Assembly: GCF_005145025.1 (NCBI RefSeq)
Contig: NZ_CP039695.1
Coordinates: forward strand, 1,917,501-1,981,500
Source of the DNA: Novosphingobium sp. EMRT-2
Lineage (GTDB): Bacteria > Pseudomonadota > Alphaproteobacteria > Sphingomonadales > Sphingomonadaceae
Reading direction: 5' to 3'
Length of the DNA: 64,000 nt
The translations under genes were made by a program, and so were the position numbers. Numbering within the stretch: position 1 is the first letter of the stretch; each line of letters begins with the position of its first letter. The notes beneath the pieces were generated by a model that was not told where the DNA came from, made no database searches, and saw only the letters and a list, made by a program, of their open reading frames with translations. Shown here piece after piece: positions 16,397 through 25,523 of this stretch.

Positions 16397-19300
16397 TCAG
16401 CCCCGCTCGCGCCCCATCACCCGCGTCGGCACGCCCTGGTAGCGCAGGCCCGGCAGCAGGCGTTCCTGCTTCATGATCACGCTGTGCCCGCCCACGCACG
16501 CGCCATCGCCCACGTCCGCGCCATAGAGCGGCACGGTGCCCGCGCCGATCGTCGCGCCCTTGCCGATGAACACCTTGTCCACTTTCAGCACGCGATCCTC
16601 GAAGGTGTGCGCCTGGAACATCGCGGTCACCGTCGCGCCATCGCCGATGTGGATCATGTCCGGGTCCACCACTTGCGCGAACTGCGGCCCCAGCACCGCG
16701 CGCTTGCCGATGGTGAGGCCCATCGCGCGCAGGAAGCCGAGCAGCAGGAACGTGCCTTCCAGCCGCTGCAGGATCAGGTTGGCGTACTTGGCCCAGGCGA
16801 CATAGACATAGTCCCAGCGGCTGCACCAGCATGACCACAGCGCGTGCTGGCCCGGCTTCACCCGCCCGATCAGCGTCCACTTCAGCGCCCACACCGCCGC
16901 GAGCAGCGCCACGACCGGGGCGAGCATGGCCCCCGGCAGCACCAGCAGCGCGAAGGCGGCATCGCCCGTCACGCCCCGGCCGCGCGCCACCATCGCGTAC
17001 CACAGCGCGGAAAGCAGCAGCGGCAGCACCGGCAGGGCGAAGCGCGCCACTTCCCAGAACACGCGGTTCCAGTAGCGGACCGGCGAGGGATCGTGCGTGA
17101 GGCTGCGGTCCATGTCCACCACCTCGCGCCGGGGCAGATCGAAGCAGGGGTGGCCGAAGCGCGATTGGCCGGCGGCGATCCGGTCGGGCCGCGCCACGGT
17201 GGCGATGCCGATCAGGATGTCGTCGGGCAAGCGCGTGTTCGCCGGGATCACCGCGTGGTTGCCCAGGAACGTGTTGCGCCCCAGCTCCACCGTGCCGAGC
17301 GTGACCGTGCCCGCGCGCACGTCCGCGCCGCCGAGGTAGATGCCATCGGCGAAGAACGTTTCCGCTCCGATCTCCACCAGTTCGGGCACCACGTCGATGA
17401 TCGTGCTGATCTCGCAGCTTGCGCCCACGCGCATCCCGGCGAGGCGCAGCCACTTGGACCAGAACACCGTGCCGCTCAGCCATTCGCCGGCGGCGTGGAG
17501 CATCCCGGTCTTGATCCACACCCGCACATAGGCCGGGCTGAACCGCCCGATCGTGCCCGGCCGCACGCGCCCCATCGCGCGCAGCATCAGCGCGCTCCAC
17601 ACCAGCGTCATCGGCACCGCCGCCACGGTCAGGCCGATCAGCACCAGCCCGGTGCGCGACAGGAGCGAAGGGTGCGCCATCCACGCCCACATCGCGTCAT
17701 AGGTCACGCCAGCCCGCCACATCACCGCCAGCGACAGCAGTTCGGCGGGCAGCGCCGCGACCAGCGCGGCCAGCCCTTCGGCCGCCAGCAGCAGCGCGCT
17801 GTGCAGCGCGGGCGAAAGCGCCGTGCCTTCGGCTGGTGCCGGCGCGTCCGGCGCGGGGCCGACGCTGCTGGCGGGCACGCCGTCCCACAACTCGCCCGGC
17901 GGGATCGTGCCCCCGGCGTTGAGGATCGACAGCGCCGTCAGCACGCTGCCCGCGCCCACGTGGCAATCGCCTTCAAGCCCCGCGCGCACGCCCAGCGTCG
18001 CGCCTTCGCCGATCGTCACCACGCCGAACACGATGTCGCCCCGGTCGAGTTCGGACAGGCCGATATGCGCGTCCTGCCCCAAGGAGGCGTTGTCGCCGAT
18101 CGTCAGCAGGTCCCACCCGCCGCGCCGCAGGTCCACCCCGCGCGCGATGTGGACGTTGCGGCCGATCCGCGCGCCCAGCGCGCGCAGCGCCGCCTGTTGC
18201 ACCACCGTGCCCTGGATCAGCGGCCAGGGGATCAGCCGCACCACCTGGAACACCACCCAGTGCCGCAGGTAGAGCGTGCTCCACACCGGCGCGCGCACCG
18301 CGCGATAGCGGCCCACCGCCAGCCGCTTGACCAGCACCGCGAACAGGATCGCCGCCGGCACATAGAGCGCCAGCGCGCCCACCGCCGCCAGCGGGGCGAG
18401 CAGGACGAACGCGGTCATGCTCATGTGCCCGAACAGGCGGGGGATGACCTGGAACGCCGCGAACCACGTCAGCCAGCCGCCCGCCGCCAGTTCGCCCAGC
18501 AGCCAGCCGGTCTGCACCGCTTGCGCCAGCCGCGGCCGCGCCACGCCTTCGCGCACCAGCGGCGCTTCGTCGGCCGCGTCCGCCGCCGGCATCGCCCGGT
18601 CGGCCAGCCGCGCCAGAGCGCGCACCGTCCGCGCCTCGTAGATGTCGGACACGGTGATCCAGTCGGTGCGCGGATCGTCGCGCAGCAGCGTCACCAGCAG
18701 CGCCGCGCTCAGCGAATCGCCGCCCAGATCCTCGAAGAAATCGTCCTCCACCGAAACGCCGTCGCCGCGCTTGAGGATGTCGGCCATCCCGGCGGCGAGC
18801 AGGCGCTCCATCTCGCTGGCGGGTTCCGCCCGGCGCCCGCTGCCCGTGGCGGCGCCGGTGGCGGGCGCGGCGATGTCGATCAGCGGCAGCGCCGCACGGT
18901 TGAGCTTGCCGCCCACCGTCGTCGGCAGGTCATCGATCAGCGCAATCTCGCGCGGGACCATGTAGCGCGGCAGGGTGGCGAGCAGATCGCCGCGCAGCGC
19001 GTCGAGGTCGGGCGGCCGGCGCGGATCGTCGGCCACCACGAAGGCGACGAGTTCGGGCACGCCGCGATGGTCCTGCATCCGGCAGCCCGCCGCGCGCACG
19101 CCCGGCAGTTCAGCCAGCCGCGCCTCGATCTCGCCCAGTTCCACGCGGTATCCGCGCAGCTTGACCTGCGCGTCGATCCGCCCGTGGTAATAGAAATTCC
19201 CGTCCGCCTCGCGGTGCACGAGGTCACCGGTGCGATAGATGCGGCCCAGCACCGGATGATCGCAGAACTTCTCGGCGGTCAGGTCCGGCCGGTTGCGGTA

Positions 19301-20422
19301 TCCGCGCGCCACGCCCGCGCCGCCCATGCACAGTTCCCCGCGCATTCCCTCGGCCACTTCATCCAGCGCTTCATCCAGCACCCAGGCGTGCATGCCCGGC
19401 ACCGGCGCGCCGATGGTGATCGGCTTGCCCGGCACGATATCGCCGCGCAGGCACGTCACCGCGCATTCGGTGGGGCCATAGCCGTTCACCAGCCGGCGGC
19501 CCTTCTGCCACAGGTCGGCGATGTCGCGCGGCAGCGCCTCGCCGCCCACGTAGAGCAGCTTCAGGTCGGGCAGCGCGCGTTCGGGATCGGCGCAGCCGCT
19601 GGAGCGCAGCAGCGTGGGCGGCGGGCAGAACACGGTGGCGCGCTCGTCGCGCAGCCAGCCGACGATGTCCGGCCCCAGCCGCGCCGCCGCGTCGTCCATC
19701 ACCAGCAGCGTCGCGCCGGTGGCGAAGGCGAGCCAGGTCTCCTCCAGCGAGGAATCGTAGGCGGAAGACGATCCCTGCACCACGCGGTCCGCCGTGGTCA
19801 GGCCGAATTCGGCGATGTCGGAGGCGACGAGACTGGCGATGTTGCGATGCTCGATCATCACCCCCTTGGGGCGGCCCGTGGTGCCCGAAGTGTAGATCAC
19901 ATAGGCCAGCCGGTCGGCGGAGAAGCCCTCCGGCAGGTCGCCTGCCGGGGGGTTGCGCGCCAGCAGCGCTTCCGCATCGAACAGCCGCGCGGGATCGGCC
20001 ACCAGCGGCGCCAGCCGGGCCATGCCGGCCGCGTCGGCCAGCACGGCGACGGGTTCGGCATCCTCCAGGATCTCGCGCATCCGTTCCTCGGGGAACGACG
20101 GGTCCAGGCAGGTGAACGCCGCCCCGGCCTTCAGCACCGCCAGTTGCGCGACATAGAGCAGCGGCGAGGTGCGCGGCAGCAGCAGCGCGACGATCGCTTC
20201 CCCGGCGATCATCGGCGCAAGGTGACGCGCCAGCCGGTCCGAAGCGTCCGCCAGTTCGGCATAGGTCAGGGTCGCGCGCACGGCGCGGTCGCGGCCCGGC
20301 GGAATGTCCAGCGCCACCTGCCCCGGCACGCGCGCGACGGTATCCGCCAGAAAGGCGTGCAGCAGGCGGCCATGATCGTCCGCCGTCCCGCGCGCCAGAA
20401 TTGCGCTGTCCTCGAAATTCAT
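16397..20422 (-). CDS. Pls/PosA-family non-ribosomal peptide synthetase
   Basis: This 1341-residue membrane megaprotein has the plan of epsilon-poly-lysine synthetase (Pls). Its adenylation domain (about 20-510) shows YVIYTSGTTGRPKGV, GYGPTECAV, YRTGDLV and GGKLNRAALP. A peptidyl carrier with the phosphopantetheine serine in LGGDSLSA follows near residue 575. Then come three pairs of membrane helices, each followed by a left-handed beta-helix repeat domain (first IGRNVHIARGVDL, second VGASCEISTIIDV, third IGKGATIGAGTVPLYG). Pls proteins activate an amino acid and extend a homopolymer. The substrate here cannot be read. ATG 20422 follows CAGGGGACC. No biosynthetic partners adjoin. Confidence 0.9.
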   Translation of the reverse strand: MNFEDSAILARGTADDHGRLLHAFLADTVARVPGQVALDIPPGRDRAVRATLTYAELADASDRLARHLAPMIAGEAIVALLLPRTSPLLYVAQLAVLKAGAAFTCLDPSFPEERMREILEDAEPVAVLADAAGMARLAPLVADPARLFDAEALLARNPPAGDLPEGFSADRLAYVIYTSGTTGRPKGVMIEHRNIASLVASDIAEFGLTTADRVVQGSSSAYDSSLEETWLAFATGATLLVMDDAAARLGPDIVGWLRDERATVFCPPPTLLRSSGCADPERALPDLKLLYVGGEALPRDIADLWQKGRRLVNGYGPTECAVTCLRGDIVPGKPITIGAPVPGMHAWVLDEALDEVAEGMRGELCMGGAGVARGYRNRPDLTAEKFCDHPVLGRIYRTGDLVHREADGNFYYHGRIDAQVKLRGYRVELGEIEARLAELPGVRAAGCRMQDHRGVPELVAFVVADDPRRPPDLDALRGDLLATLPRYMVPREIALIDDLPTTVGGKLNRAALPLIDIAAPATGAATGSGRRAEPASEMERLLAAGMADILKRGDGVSVEDDFFEDLGGDSLSAALLVTLLRDDPRTDWITVSDIYEARTVRALARLADRAMPAADAADEAPLVREGVARPRLAQAVQTGWLLGELAAGGWLTWFAAFQVIPRLFGHMSMTAFVLLAPLAAVGALALYVPAAILFAVLVKRLAVGRYRAVRAPVWSTLYLRHWVVFQVVRLIPWPLIQGTVVQQAALRALGARIGRNVHIARGVDLRRGGWDLLTIGDNASLGQDAHIGLSELDRGDIVFGVVTIGEGATLGVRAGLEGDCHVGAGSVLTALSILNAGGTIPPGELWDGVPASSVGPAPDAPAPAEGTALSPALHSALLLAAEGLAALVAALPAELLSLAVMWRAGVTYDAMWAWMAHPSLLSRTGLVLIGLTVAAVPMTLVWSALMLRAMGRVRPGTIGRFSPAYVRVWIKTGMLHAAGEWLSGTVFWSKWLRLAGMRVGASCEISTIIDVVPELVEIGAETFFADGIYLGGADVRAGTVTLGTVELGRNTFLGNHAVIPANTRLPDDILIGIATVARPDRIAAGQSRFGHPCFDLPRREVVDMDRSLTHDPSPVRYWNRVFWEVARFALPVLPLLLSALWYAMVARGRGVTGDAAFALLVLPGAMLAPVVALLAAVWALKWTLIGRVKPGQHALWSCWCSRWDYVYVAWAKYANLILQRLEGTFLLLGFLRAMGLTIGKRAVLGPQFAQVVDPDMIHIGDGATVTAMFQAHTFEDRVLKVDKVFIGKGATIGAGTVPLYGADVGDGACVGGHSVIMKQERLLPGLRYQGVPTRVMGRERG

Positions 20423-20691
20423 AGGGTCCCCTGCTTCCGGCCCGAAGCGGCCCGCGGGTTGCCCCCGCATGGTTCCGCTTTGCCGAAGCCGCGCGCCATG
20501 CCGATACAATCCGCGATTTTCCAGCAATAGATGCGACCTATCGACTGCAAAGTGACCGTCAAATTAAGGTCCGGTAAGGAAGGCCCCGCGTGACCTTTCG
20601 ATAATCTCGAATGCTTTGACCCACATTATCCGGATCATTCCGACTCAGGCTTTGCGGCATAGTCACCACATCGCACGATGGAGACGACGCC

Positions 20692-21039
20692 ATGCTCAAA
20701 GCCCTGCTCGACACCGCCGCCCCGCGCCTCAGCCCGGCCGAATGGCAGGATGTGAAGGCCGCGCTCAACGCCGTGGCCGATTGCCCCTGCGGCCAGCCCC
20801 CGCTCGCCGGATCGCTGCGCGACCGCGTGGGCCGTGCAGTTGGCGCGATCACTGGTCACGTCGTCAAGCCACGTTCGCGCGCCGCGGCCGACACCATTCC
20901 CGCCCATCTGCGCCCGGTGCGCGATTTCCTGTGCGAAAGCCACCGCACCCGCGCCCTGGCCCGCCAGCACATCCCCGCGCTCGCCGCGCAGGGCTATTCG
21001 CCGGCCCAGATCGAAGCGATGGCGCTGCTCGGCGCCTGA
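20692..21039 (+). CDS. Small hypothetical protein upstream of pirin
   Basis: I do not recognise this 115-residue soluble protein. It is helical and Ala/Arg-rich, with PRLSPAEWQDVKAALNAVAD and a closing helix pair RQHIPALAAQGYSPAQIEAMALLG. A CPCGQP motif with two Cys lies near residue 31. TGGAGACG precedes the ATG. It ends 42 bases before the pirin gene and probably shares its transcript. The 269-base region upstream, shared with the divergent Pls-like gene, is relatively A+T-rich at 20540-20660 and likely holds promoters, but I cannot place -35/-10 elements. Confidence 0.65.
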   Translation: MLKALLDTAAPRLSPAEWQDVKAALNAVADCPCGQPPLAGSLRDRVGRAVGAITGHVVKPRSRAAADTIPAHLRPVRDFLCESHRTRALARQHIPALAAQGYSPAQIEAMALLGA

Positions 21040-21081
21040 TTTCCCCGCACACCGCTCCTCCTCCCAACAAGGAATCCCGCC

Positions 21082-21978
21082 ATGACCACCCGCACTTCCA
21101 CCGTCGACGGCGTCGATCTCGTCATCCTTCCGCCCGTCCGCGATCTGGGAGACGGCTTCCAGGTCCGCCGCGCGCTGCCTTCGGCGCACCGCCGCATGGT
21201 CGGCCCGTTCATCTTCTTCGATGAGATGGGGCCGGCCACGTTCGATGCGGGCGAAGGGCTGGACGTGCGCCCGCACCCGCACATCGGCCTCGCCACGATC
21301 ACCTACCTGCTCGAAGGCGAGATCCTGCATCGGGATTCGCTGGGCTCGGTCCAGCCGATCCGCCCCGGCGAGGTCAACTGGATGACCGCCGGCAGCGGCA
21401 TCGTCCATTCCGAACGCACCGCGCAGGAGCAGCGCAGCCACGCCAACGCGCTGTTCGGCCTGCAGACCTGGGTGGCGCTGCCCACCCAGGCCGAGGAAGT
21501 CGATCCCGCCTTCGTCCACCACAAGGCCGGGGAAATCCCGGTGATCGAGGACGCCGGCACGCGCCTGACGCTGATCGCCGGCACGTCGGACGGGCTGGTC
21601 TCGCCGGTGAAGACGTTCTCCGACATGGTCTATGCCGATATCGCGATGGCCGATGGCGCGCGCTATCAGGTGAAGGCCGAACACATCGAGCGCGCGATCT
21701 ACGTGGTCGGCGGCGAAGTGGAAGTGGTCGGCCAGACCGGCACGTTCGCCAAGGACGAGCTGGTGGTGTTCAAGCCCGGTGCCGAAGTGATCCTGCGCGC
21801 CCGGGGGCAGACCCGCCTCATGCTGCTGGGCGGCGAACCGCTGCCCGAAAAGCGCAACATCTTCTGGAACTTCGTCTCGTCCTCGGCCGAACGGATCGAG
21901 CAGGCCAAGGAAGACTGGAAGGCCGGCCGCTTCGCCCGCGTGCCCGGCGAAAGCGAATTCATCCCGCTGCCGGCCTGA
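21082..21978 (+). CDS. Pirin-family protein
   Basis: The 298-residue bicupin has the pirin metal-binding pattern: [19 protein letters not shown] supplies two His and Glu at the N-terminal cupin, and [14 protein letters not shown] supplies the last His. Bacterial pirins bind iron and some show quercetin dioxygenase activity; physiological roles differ. The C-terminal cupin is intact ([20 protein letters not shown]). AACAAGGAAT precedes the ATG. An OsmC-family gene follows 28 bases later, a frequent pairing that suggests a redox or electrophile response. Confidence 0.93.
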   Translation: MTTRTSTVDGVDLVILPPVRDLGDGFQVRRALPSAHRRMVGPFIFFDEMGPATFDAGEGLDVRPHPHIGLATITYLLEGEILHRDSLGSVQPIRPGEVNWMTAGSGIVHSERTAQEQRSHANALFGLQTWVALPTQAEEVDPAFVHHKAGEIPVIEDAGTRLTLIAGTSDGLVSPVKTFSDMVYADIAMADGARYQVKAEHIERAIYVVGGEVEVVGQTGTFAKDELVVFKPGAEVILRARGQTRLMLLGGEPLPEKRNIFWNFVSSSAERIEQAKEDWKAGRFARVPGESEFIPLPA

Positions 21979-22006
21979 CCGCCCGCCCGTTTTCAGGAGA
22001 AATCCC

Positions 22007-22390
22007 ATGGTTCACGGCACCGCCCATATCGGCAAGGACCGCTACCGCACCGAGATCGAGGTCGACGGGCACCGCATCGTGGCCGACGAACCGCCCGCGC
22101 TCGGCGGCGCCAACGCCGGCCCGGCGCCCTATGACCTGATTCTGGCCGGGCTGGGCGCCTGCACCGCGATCACGCTGCGCATGTATGCCGATCGCAAGCA
22201 GTGGTCACTCGAATCGCTCGACGTGGCGCTGCGCCTCAGCGGCGGCAAGGACGATCGCCGGATCGAACGCACCCTGACCATCGCCGGGCTGGACGCGGAC
22301 CAGCAGGCGCGCCTCGCCGACGTCGCCGAACGCACCCCCGTGACGCTCACGCTGAAAGGCGGCATCGCGATCGACACGCGGCTGGCGTGA
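22007..22390 (+). CDS. OsmC-family protein with a single cysteine
   Basis: OsmC/Ohr proteins detoxify peroxides with two reactive Cys. This 127-residue member retains the first (GLGACTAITLRMYADRK, near residue 52). The position of the second, normally in a CPV motif, reads AERTPVTLTLKGG, with Thr instead of Cys. It is the only Cys in the protein. This form is seen in a YhfA-like branch of the family, so a non-peroxidase role is possible. TTTTCAGGAGAAATCCC precedes the ATG. It is the last gene of the pirin transcript. Confidence 0.88.
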   Translation: MVHGTAHIGKDRYRTEIEVDGHRIVADEPPALGGANAGPAPYDLILAGLGACTAITLRMYADRKQWSLESLDVALRLSGGKDDRRIERTLTIAGLDADQQARLADVAERTPVTLTLKGGIAIDTRLA

Positions 22391-22400
22391 ATGCGCGTGG

Positions 22401-22432
22401 CCTGACGTCGGCTCGCCCTGACGTCGGCTCAC
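22401..22432. repeat. Two tandem 16-bp units
   Basis: The unit cctgacgtcggctcgc is followed at once by cctgacgtcggctcac, one mismatch. It lies 10 bases after the OsmC stop. It is probably a replication-slippage duplication; the TGACGTCG core is partly palindromic. Confidence 0.75.
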
Positions 22433-22465
22433 CCTGCGTTTCGCCCCGCCTTCCGCCCCCTTCTT

Positions 22466-22567
22466 TCGTCATTGCGAGCGCAAGCGAAGCAATCCAGGGC
22501 GCCACGTGAGGCTCCGGTCCGCGTACCACTCTGGATTGCCGCGGGGCTTCGCCCCTCGCAATGACGA
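22466..22567. repeat. Family C palindromic repeat, copy 1
   Basis: Arms tcgtcattgcgagcgcaagc and the complementary cccctcgcaatgacga enclose inner arms gaagcaatccag and ctggattgc. The same element occurs at 25397-25482. This cattgcgag/caatcc class of repeat is common in alphaproteobacterial intergenic DNA. Confidence 0.85.
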
Positions 22568-22592
22568 TTCAAGGCGATGCCGTCCGCCGCCC

Positions 22593-24251
22593 CTATCCCG
22601 CCGCCAGCTTGCGGCCTTTCGCCCCGGCCGCCACGGTGAAGCGCGCGAGGCGGCTTTCGCTGTAACGCGGCTCCATCACCGTGGAGACGGCCATGTAGTC
22701 GGCCACGGCCTGCGCTGGCGTCAACGTCAGCAGGACATAGCCCTTGGCGCGCTGGTCGCAGAACACCACTTCGGGGCTGGCTTCGCGCAGCATCTCGGCC
22801 AGCGGCACCGCCGGCATTTCGTCGCCGATCGAGGGGCTGGTGATCGACGAGGTGCCGAATTCCACGGCCACGGCGTTGCCGGCGTCGTCCGCCAGGTTGG
22901 TGGCCCAGAAGGCATGGCTGTCGCCCGCCAGCACCAGCGGTTCGCTGCCGGCGCGGCGGAAGCTGGCATAGAGCCGCTCGCGCGCCGCCGGATAGCCGTC
23001 CCACGCATCGAGGTTGAACGGCACCCCGGCGCGATAGCCCGCCTGCGCGGCTTCCGCCCGCCGCCGCGCGCGGGGCGACATCGCCGCCAGCATCGCCGCC
23101 GCCTTGACCGGCCCGAACTGCTTGTCCAGATCGGGGCCGTTGATCCGGCCCATGTTCACCTGGTTGCCGATCACCTGCCAGGGCGTGCCCGCCGTGACCG
23201 AACCGGCCAGTTCGCGCTCCACCCACGCACGCTGCGGTTCGCCCAGCATCTCGCGGTCCGGGCGGTTGCGCTCTGCCAGCACGGCGGCGATGTCCTCGGC
23301 GGCCGGCACCCCGTCCTTGTGTTCCGCCTGATGGCTGCGCGCCAGCAGCCGCGTTTCCACCATCAGCAGCGTGGCCAGATCACCGAAGGCGAAGCTGCGG
23401 TTGATCGCTTCCCATGGCTGGCCCGGCCGGGGATCGCGGATCGGCAGCCATTCGAAATAGGCCTGCATCGCCGCCGCCTTGCGCTTGCCCCAGTCGCCCT
23501 CGGTGGCCGGCTGGTGGTTTTCGGCGCCGCCGATCCAGCTGTCGTTCGCGGTCTCGTGATCGTCCCACACGCAGATGAACGCGGCGCGGGCGTGCGCCGC
23601 CTGCAGCATCGGATCGCGCTTGTAGAACGCATGGCGGGCGCGATAGTCGGCCAGCGTCACCACTTCGTGCGCCGGCTCCACGGTGCGGCCGATCTTCTGC
23701 CCGATCGCCGCGCCATAGCCGTCCGCGCCATATTCGTAGATGTAGTCGCCCAGGTGGATCACCGCGTCGAGCCGGTCGCGCTTGGCCAGCGCGTCATAGG
23801 CGTTGAAAAACCCGCCCGGATAGAGCTGGCAGGTCACCACCGCGAAGACCACGTCCGCCGTCGCGCCCCGGGGCAGCGTGCGGAAGCGGCCGGTGGGGGA
23901 CCGGGTGCCGTCGGTCAGCTCGAACCAGTACCAGTAATCAGTGCCCGCCTGCAGCGTGGCCGGCTCCACCTTCACCGTGAAATCACGCGCCGCACGCGCC
24001 AGGGCCGCGCCGCTTTCCACCGGCTTGCCGTTCTCGCTCGCCGCCACGTGCCAACGCACCGGGATGGGCGCGGTGGCGGCGGCATCGTCCGGAGTGACGC
24101 GCGTCCACAGGATCGCGCCCGTGGTCGTGGGATCGCCGCTGGCCACGCCGTGCAGGAACGCCGCTTTCGGCGCGGCGGCTTCGGCGGCGAACGCGGGCAG
24201 AATTGCGCCGGACCCAAACATGCCCAGCGCGGAACGACGGTTGATTTTCAT
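22593..24251 (-). CDS. phoD: Alkaline phosphatase D (PhoD), Tat-exported
   Basis: PhoD enzymes are periplasmic phosphomonoesterases/phosphodiesterases using Fe and Ca. The 552-residue product begins with a twin-arginine signal (MKINRRSALGMFGSGAILP), then the N-terminal PhoD domain (FLHGVASGDPTTTGAILWTR) and the metallophosphatase core: HLGDYIYEYG, VWDDHETANDSW, VMETR-like LLMVETRLLAR, and LAGDSHAFWATNL. Catalytic His and Asp pairs are present. GACTGGAGACAAGGC precedes the ATG. It is convergent with OsmC and divergent from the SBF-like transporter. I see no clear Pho box in the 143-base upstream gap. Confidence 0.93.
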   Translation of the reverse strand: MKINRRSALGMFGSGAILPAFAAEAAAPKAAFLHGVASGDPTTTGAILWTRVTPDDAAATAPIPVRWHVAASENGKPVESGAALARAARDFTVKVEPATLQAGTDYWYWFELTDGTRSPTGRFRTLPRGATADVVFAVVTCQLYPGGFFNAYDALAKRDRLDAVIHLGDYIYEYGADGYGAAIGQKIGRTVEPAHEVVTLADYRARHAFYKRDPMLQAAHARAAFICVWDDHETANDSWIGGAENHQPATEGDWGKRKAAAMQAYFEWLPIRDPRPGQPWEAINRSFAFGDLATLLMVETRLLARSHQAEHKDGVPAAEDIAAVLAERNRPDREMLGEPQRAWVERELAGSVTAGTPWQVIGNQVNMGRINGPDLDKQFGPVKAAAMLAAMSPRARRRAEAAQAGYRAGVPFNLDAWDGYPAARERLYASFRRAGSEPLVLAGDSHAFWATNLADDAGNAVAVEFGTSSITSPSIGDEMPAVPLAEMLREASPEVVFCDQRAKGYVLLTLTPAQAVADYMAVSTVMEPRYSESRLARFTVAAGAKGRKLAAG

Positions 24252-24394
24252 GCCTTGTCTCCAGTCCCGATTCGCATGCTACGCCGGAATGCCGCGCTAG
24301 GCGCGAAGTTTGAAACGGGCGTGACAGCAAGCAGGCACGGACTGGCCGCCGGTTGGCACTGGACAGAAACCGCGCCCGCGCGCATCTGGCCGCC

Positions 24395-25390
24395 ATGATC
24401 CGCAAGCTCGCCGCCCTTGTCGAACCGTTCATCCTCGCGCTTCTTGGCACCGTGCTTCTCGCCAGCGTGCTGCCAGCGCGGGGGCAATGGGCCGCGGTCG
24501 CGGAAAGGGCAGCCGATGCCGGCATCGTCCTGCTGTTCTTCCTCCACGGGGCCAAGCTCTCGCGCGAGGCGATCTGGGACGGGATGCGCAACTGGAAGCT
24601 GCACCTCGCCACGCTGGGGGTAACGTTCGCGCTGTTTCCCGCGCTGGGGCTGGCCTTCGGCAAGCTACCCTTCGTGCCGCCCGCCTTTGCCACGGGCCTG
24701 CTGTTCCTGACGCTGCTGCCCTCCACGGTGCAGTCCTCGATCGCCTTCACCGCGATCGCGCGCGGCAACGTGGCGGCGGCGGTCTGCGCCGCCTCGTTTT
24801 CGAACTTCGTGGGCATCTTCGCCACCCCGGCGCTGGTCGCGCTGCTGATGGGGGGGACCACCGGCGGCATTTCGTGGCAGTCGGTCGAAACGATCCTGCT
24901 GCAACTGCTGCTGCCCTTCGTGGTCGGGCACCTGCTGCGCCCGTGGGTCGGCGCCTTCGTCGCGCGGCACAAGGCGCTGGTCGGCCGGGTCGATCGCGGC
25001 TCGATCCTGCTGGTGGTCTATTCGGCGTTCGGCGCGGCGGTGGTCGAAGGGCTGTGGCAGCGCGTCTCGCCGGAAAGCCTCGTCGTGCTCTCGGTGCTGT
25101 GCGTCGTGCTGCTGGGGATCGCGCTGCTGCTCACCACGCTGCTCGGCCGCGCGATGAAGCTGCCGCGCGCGGACGCGGCGGTGCTGCTGTTCTGCGGCTC
25201 CAAGAAAAGCCTCGCCAGCGGCGTGCCGATGGCGGGCGTGCTGTTCGCGCCGGCGCAAGTCGGCATCGTGCTGCTGCCGGTGATGCTGTTCCACCAGTTC
25301 CAGCTGATCGCCTGCGCCATGATCGCCCCGCGCCTTGCCGCCGCCGCGGAGAAGGACGCGGGCCAGGAAGGTAACCCGACTTCCGTTTGA
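24395..25390 (+). CDS. SBF-like (bile acid:sodium symporter-related) transporter
   Basis: This 331-residue inner-membrane protein has about ten hydrophobic helices of the BASS-like fold. The family block VLLFFLHGAKLSREAIWDGM and the later FCGSKKSLASGVPMAGVLF are those of the SBF_like/YfeH group, whose substrate is not established. The ATG at 24395 gives the family's usual start MIRKLAALVEPFILALLG. A TTG at 24353 is also in frame but adds residues that look untranslated. It stands alone between divergent phoD and a repeat. Confidence 0.88.
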   Translation: MIRKLAALVEPFILALLGTVLLASVLPARGQWAAVAERAADAGIVLLFFLHGAKLSREAIWDGMRNWKLHLATLGVTFALFPALGLAFGKLPFVPPAFATGLLFLTLLPSTVQSSIAFTAIARGNVAAAVCAASFSNFVGIFATPALVALLMGGTTGGISWQSVETILLQLLLPFVVGHLLRPWVGAFVARHKALVGRVDRGSILLVVYSAFGAAVVEGLWQRVSPESLVVLSVLCVVLLGIALLLTTLLGRAMKLPRADAAVLLFCGSKKSLASGVPMAGVLFAPAQVGIVLLPVMLFHQFQLIACAMIAPRLAAAAEKDAGQEGNPTSV

Positions 25391-25396
25391 CCCGCT

Positions 25397-25482
25397 TTCG
25401 TCATTGCGAGCGCAGCGAAGCAATCCAGAGCCTCGCGAGCCGCTCTGGATTGCTTCGGGGCTGTGCCCCTCGCAATGACGAG
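25397..25482. repeat. Family C palindromic repeat, copy 2
   Basis: It carries outer arms ttcgtcattgcgagcgcagc and cccctcgcaatgacga, and inner arms gcaatccagagc and gctctggattgc. It is shorter than copy 1 and lies between the SBF-like gene and the LOV regulator gene, which converge on it. Confidence 0.85.
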
Positions 25483-25523
25483 GGAGGGCGATGTGTTCCC
25501 GCTCCAGGCGACGCGAGCGCTGC

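Noticed and set aside
16011..16442. A TetR-type regulator gene served by the promoter at 15956
   Set aside because: All frames here are Arg/Pro/Gly-rich without a helix-turn-helix or ribosome site.
16844..20530. A 1228-residue plus-strand frame through the Pls-like gene
   Set aside because: It is antisense to a protein with unmistakable adenylation and carrier motifs; its product is His/Gln/Arg/Ala-rich, a typical shadow of GC-rich coding DNA.
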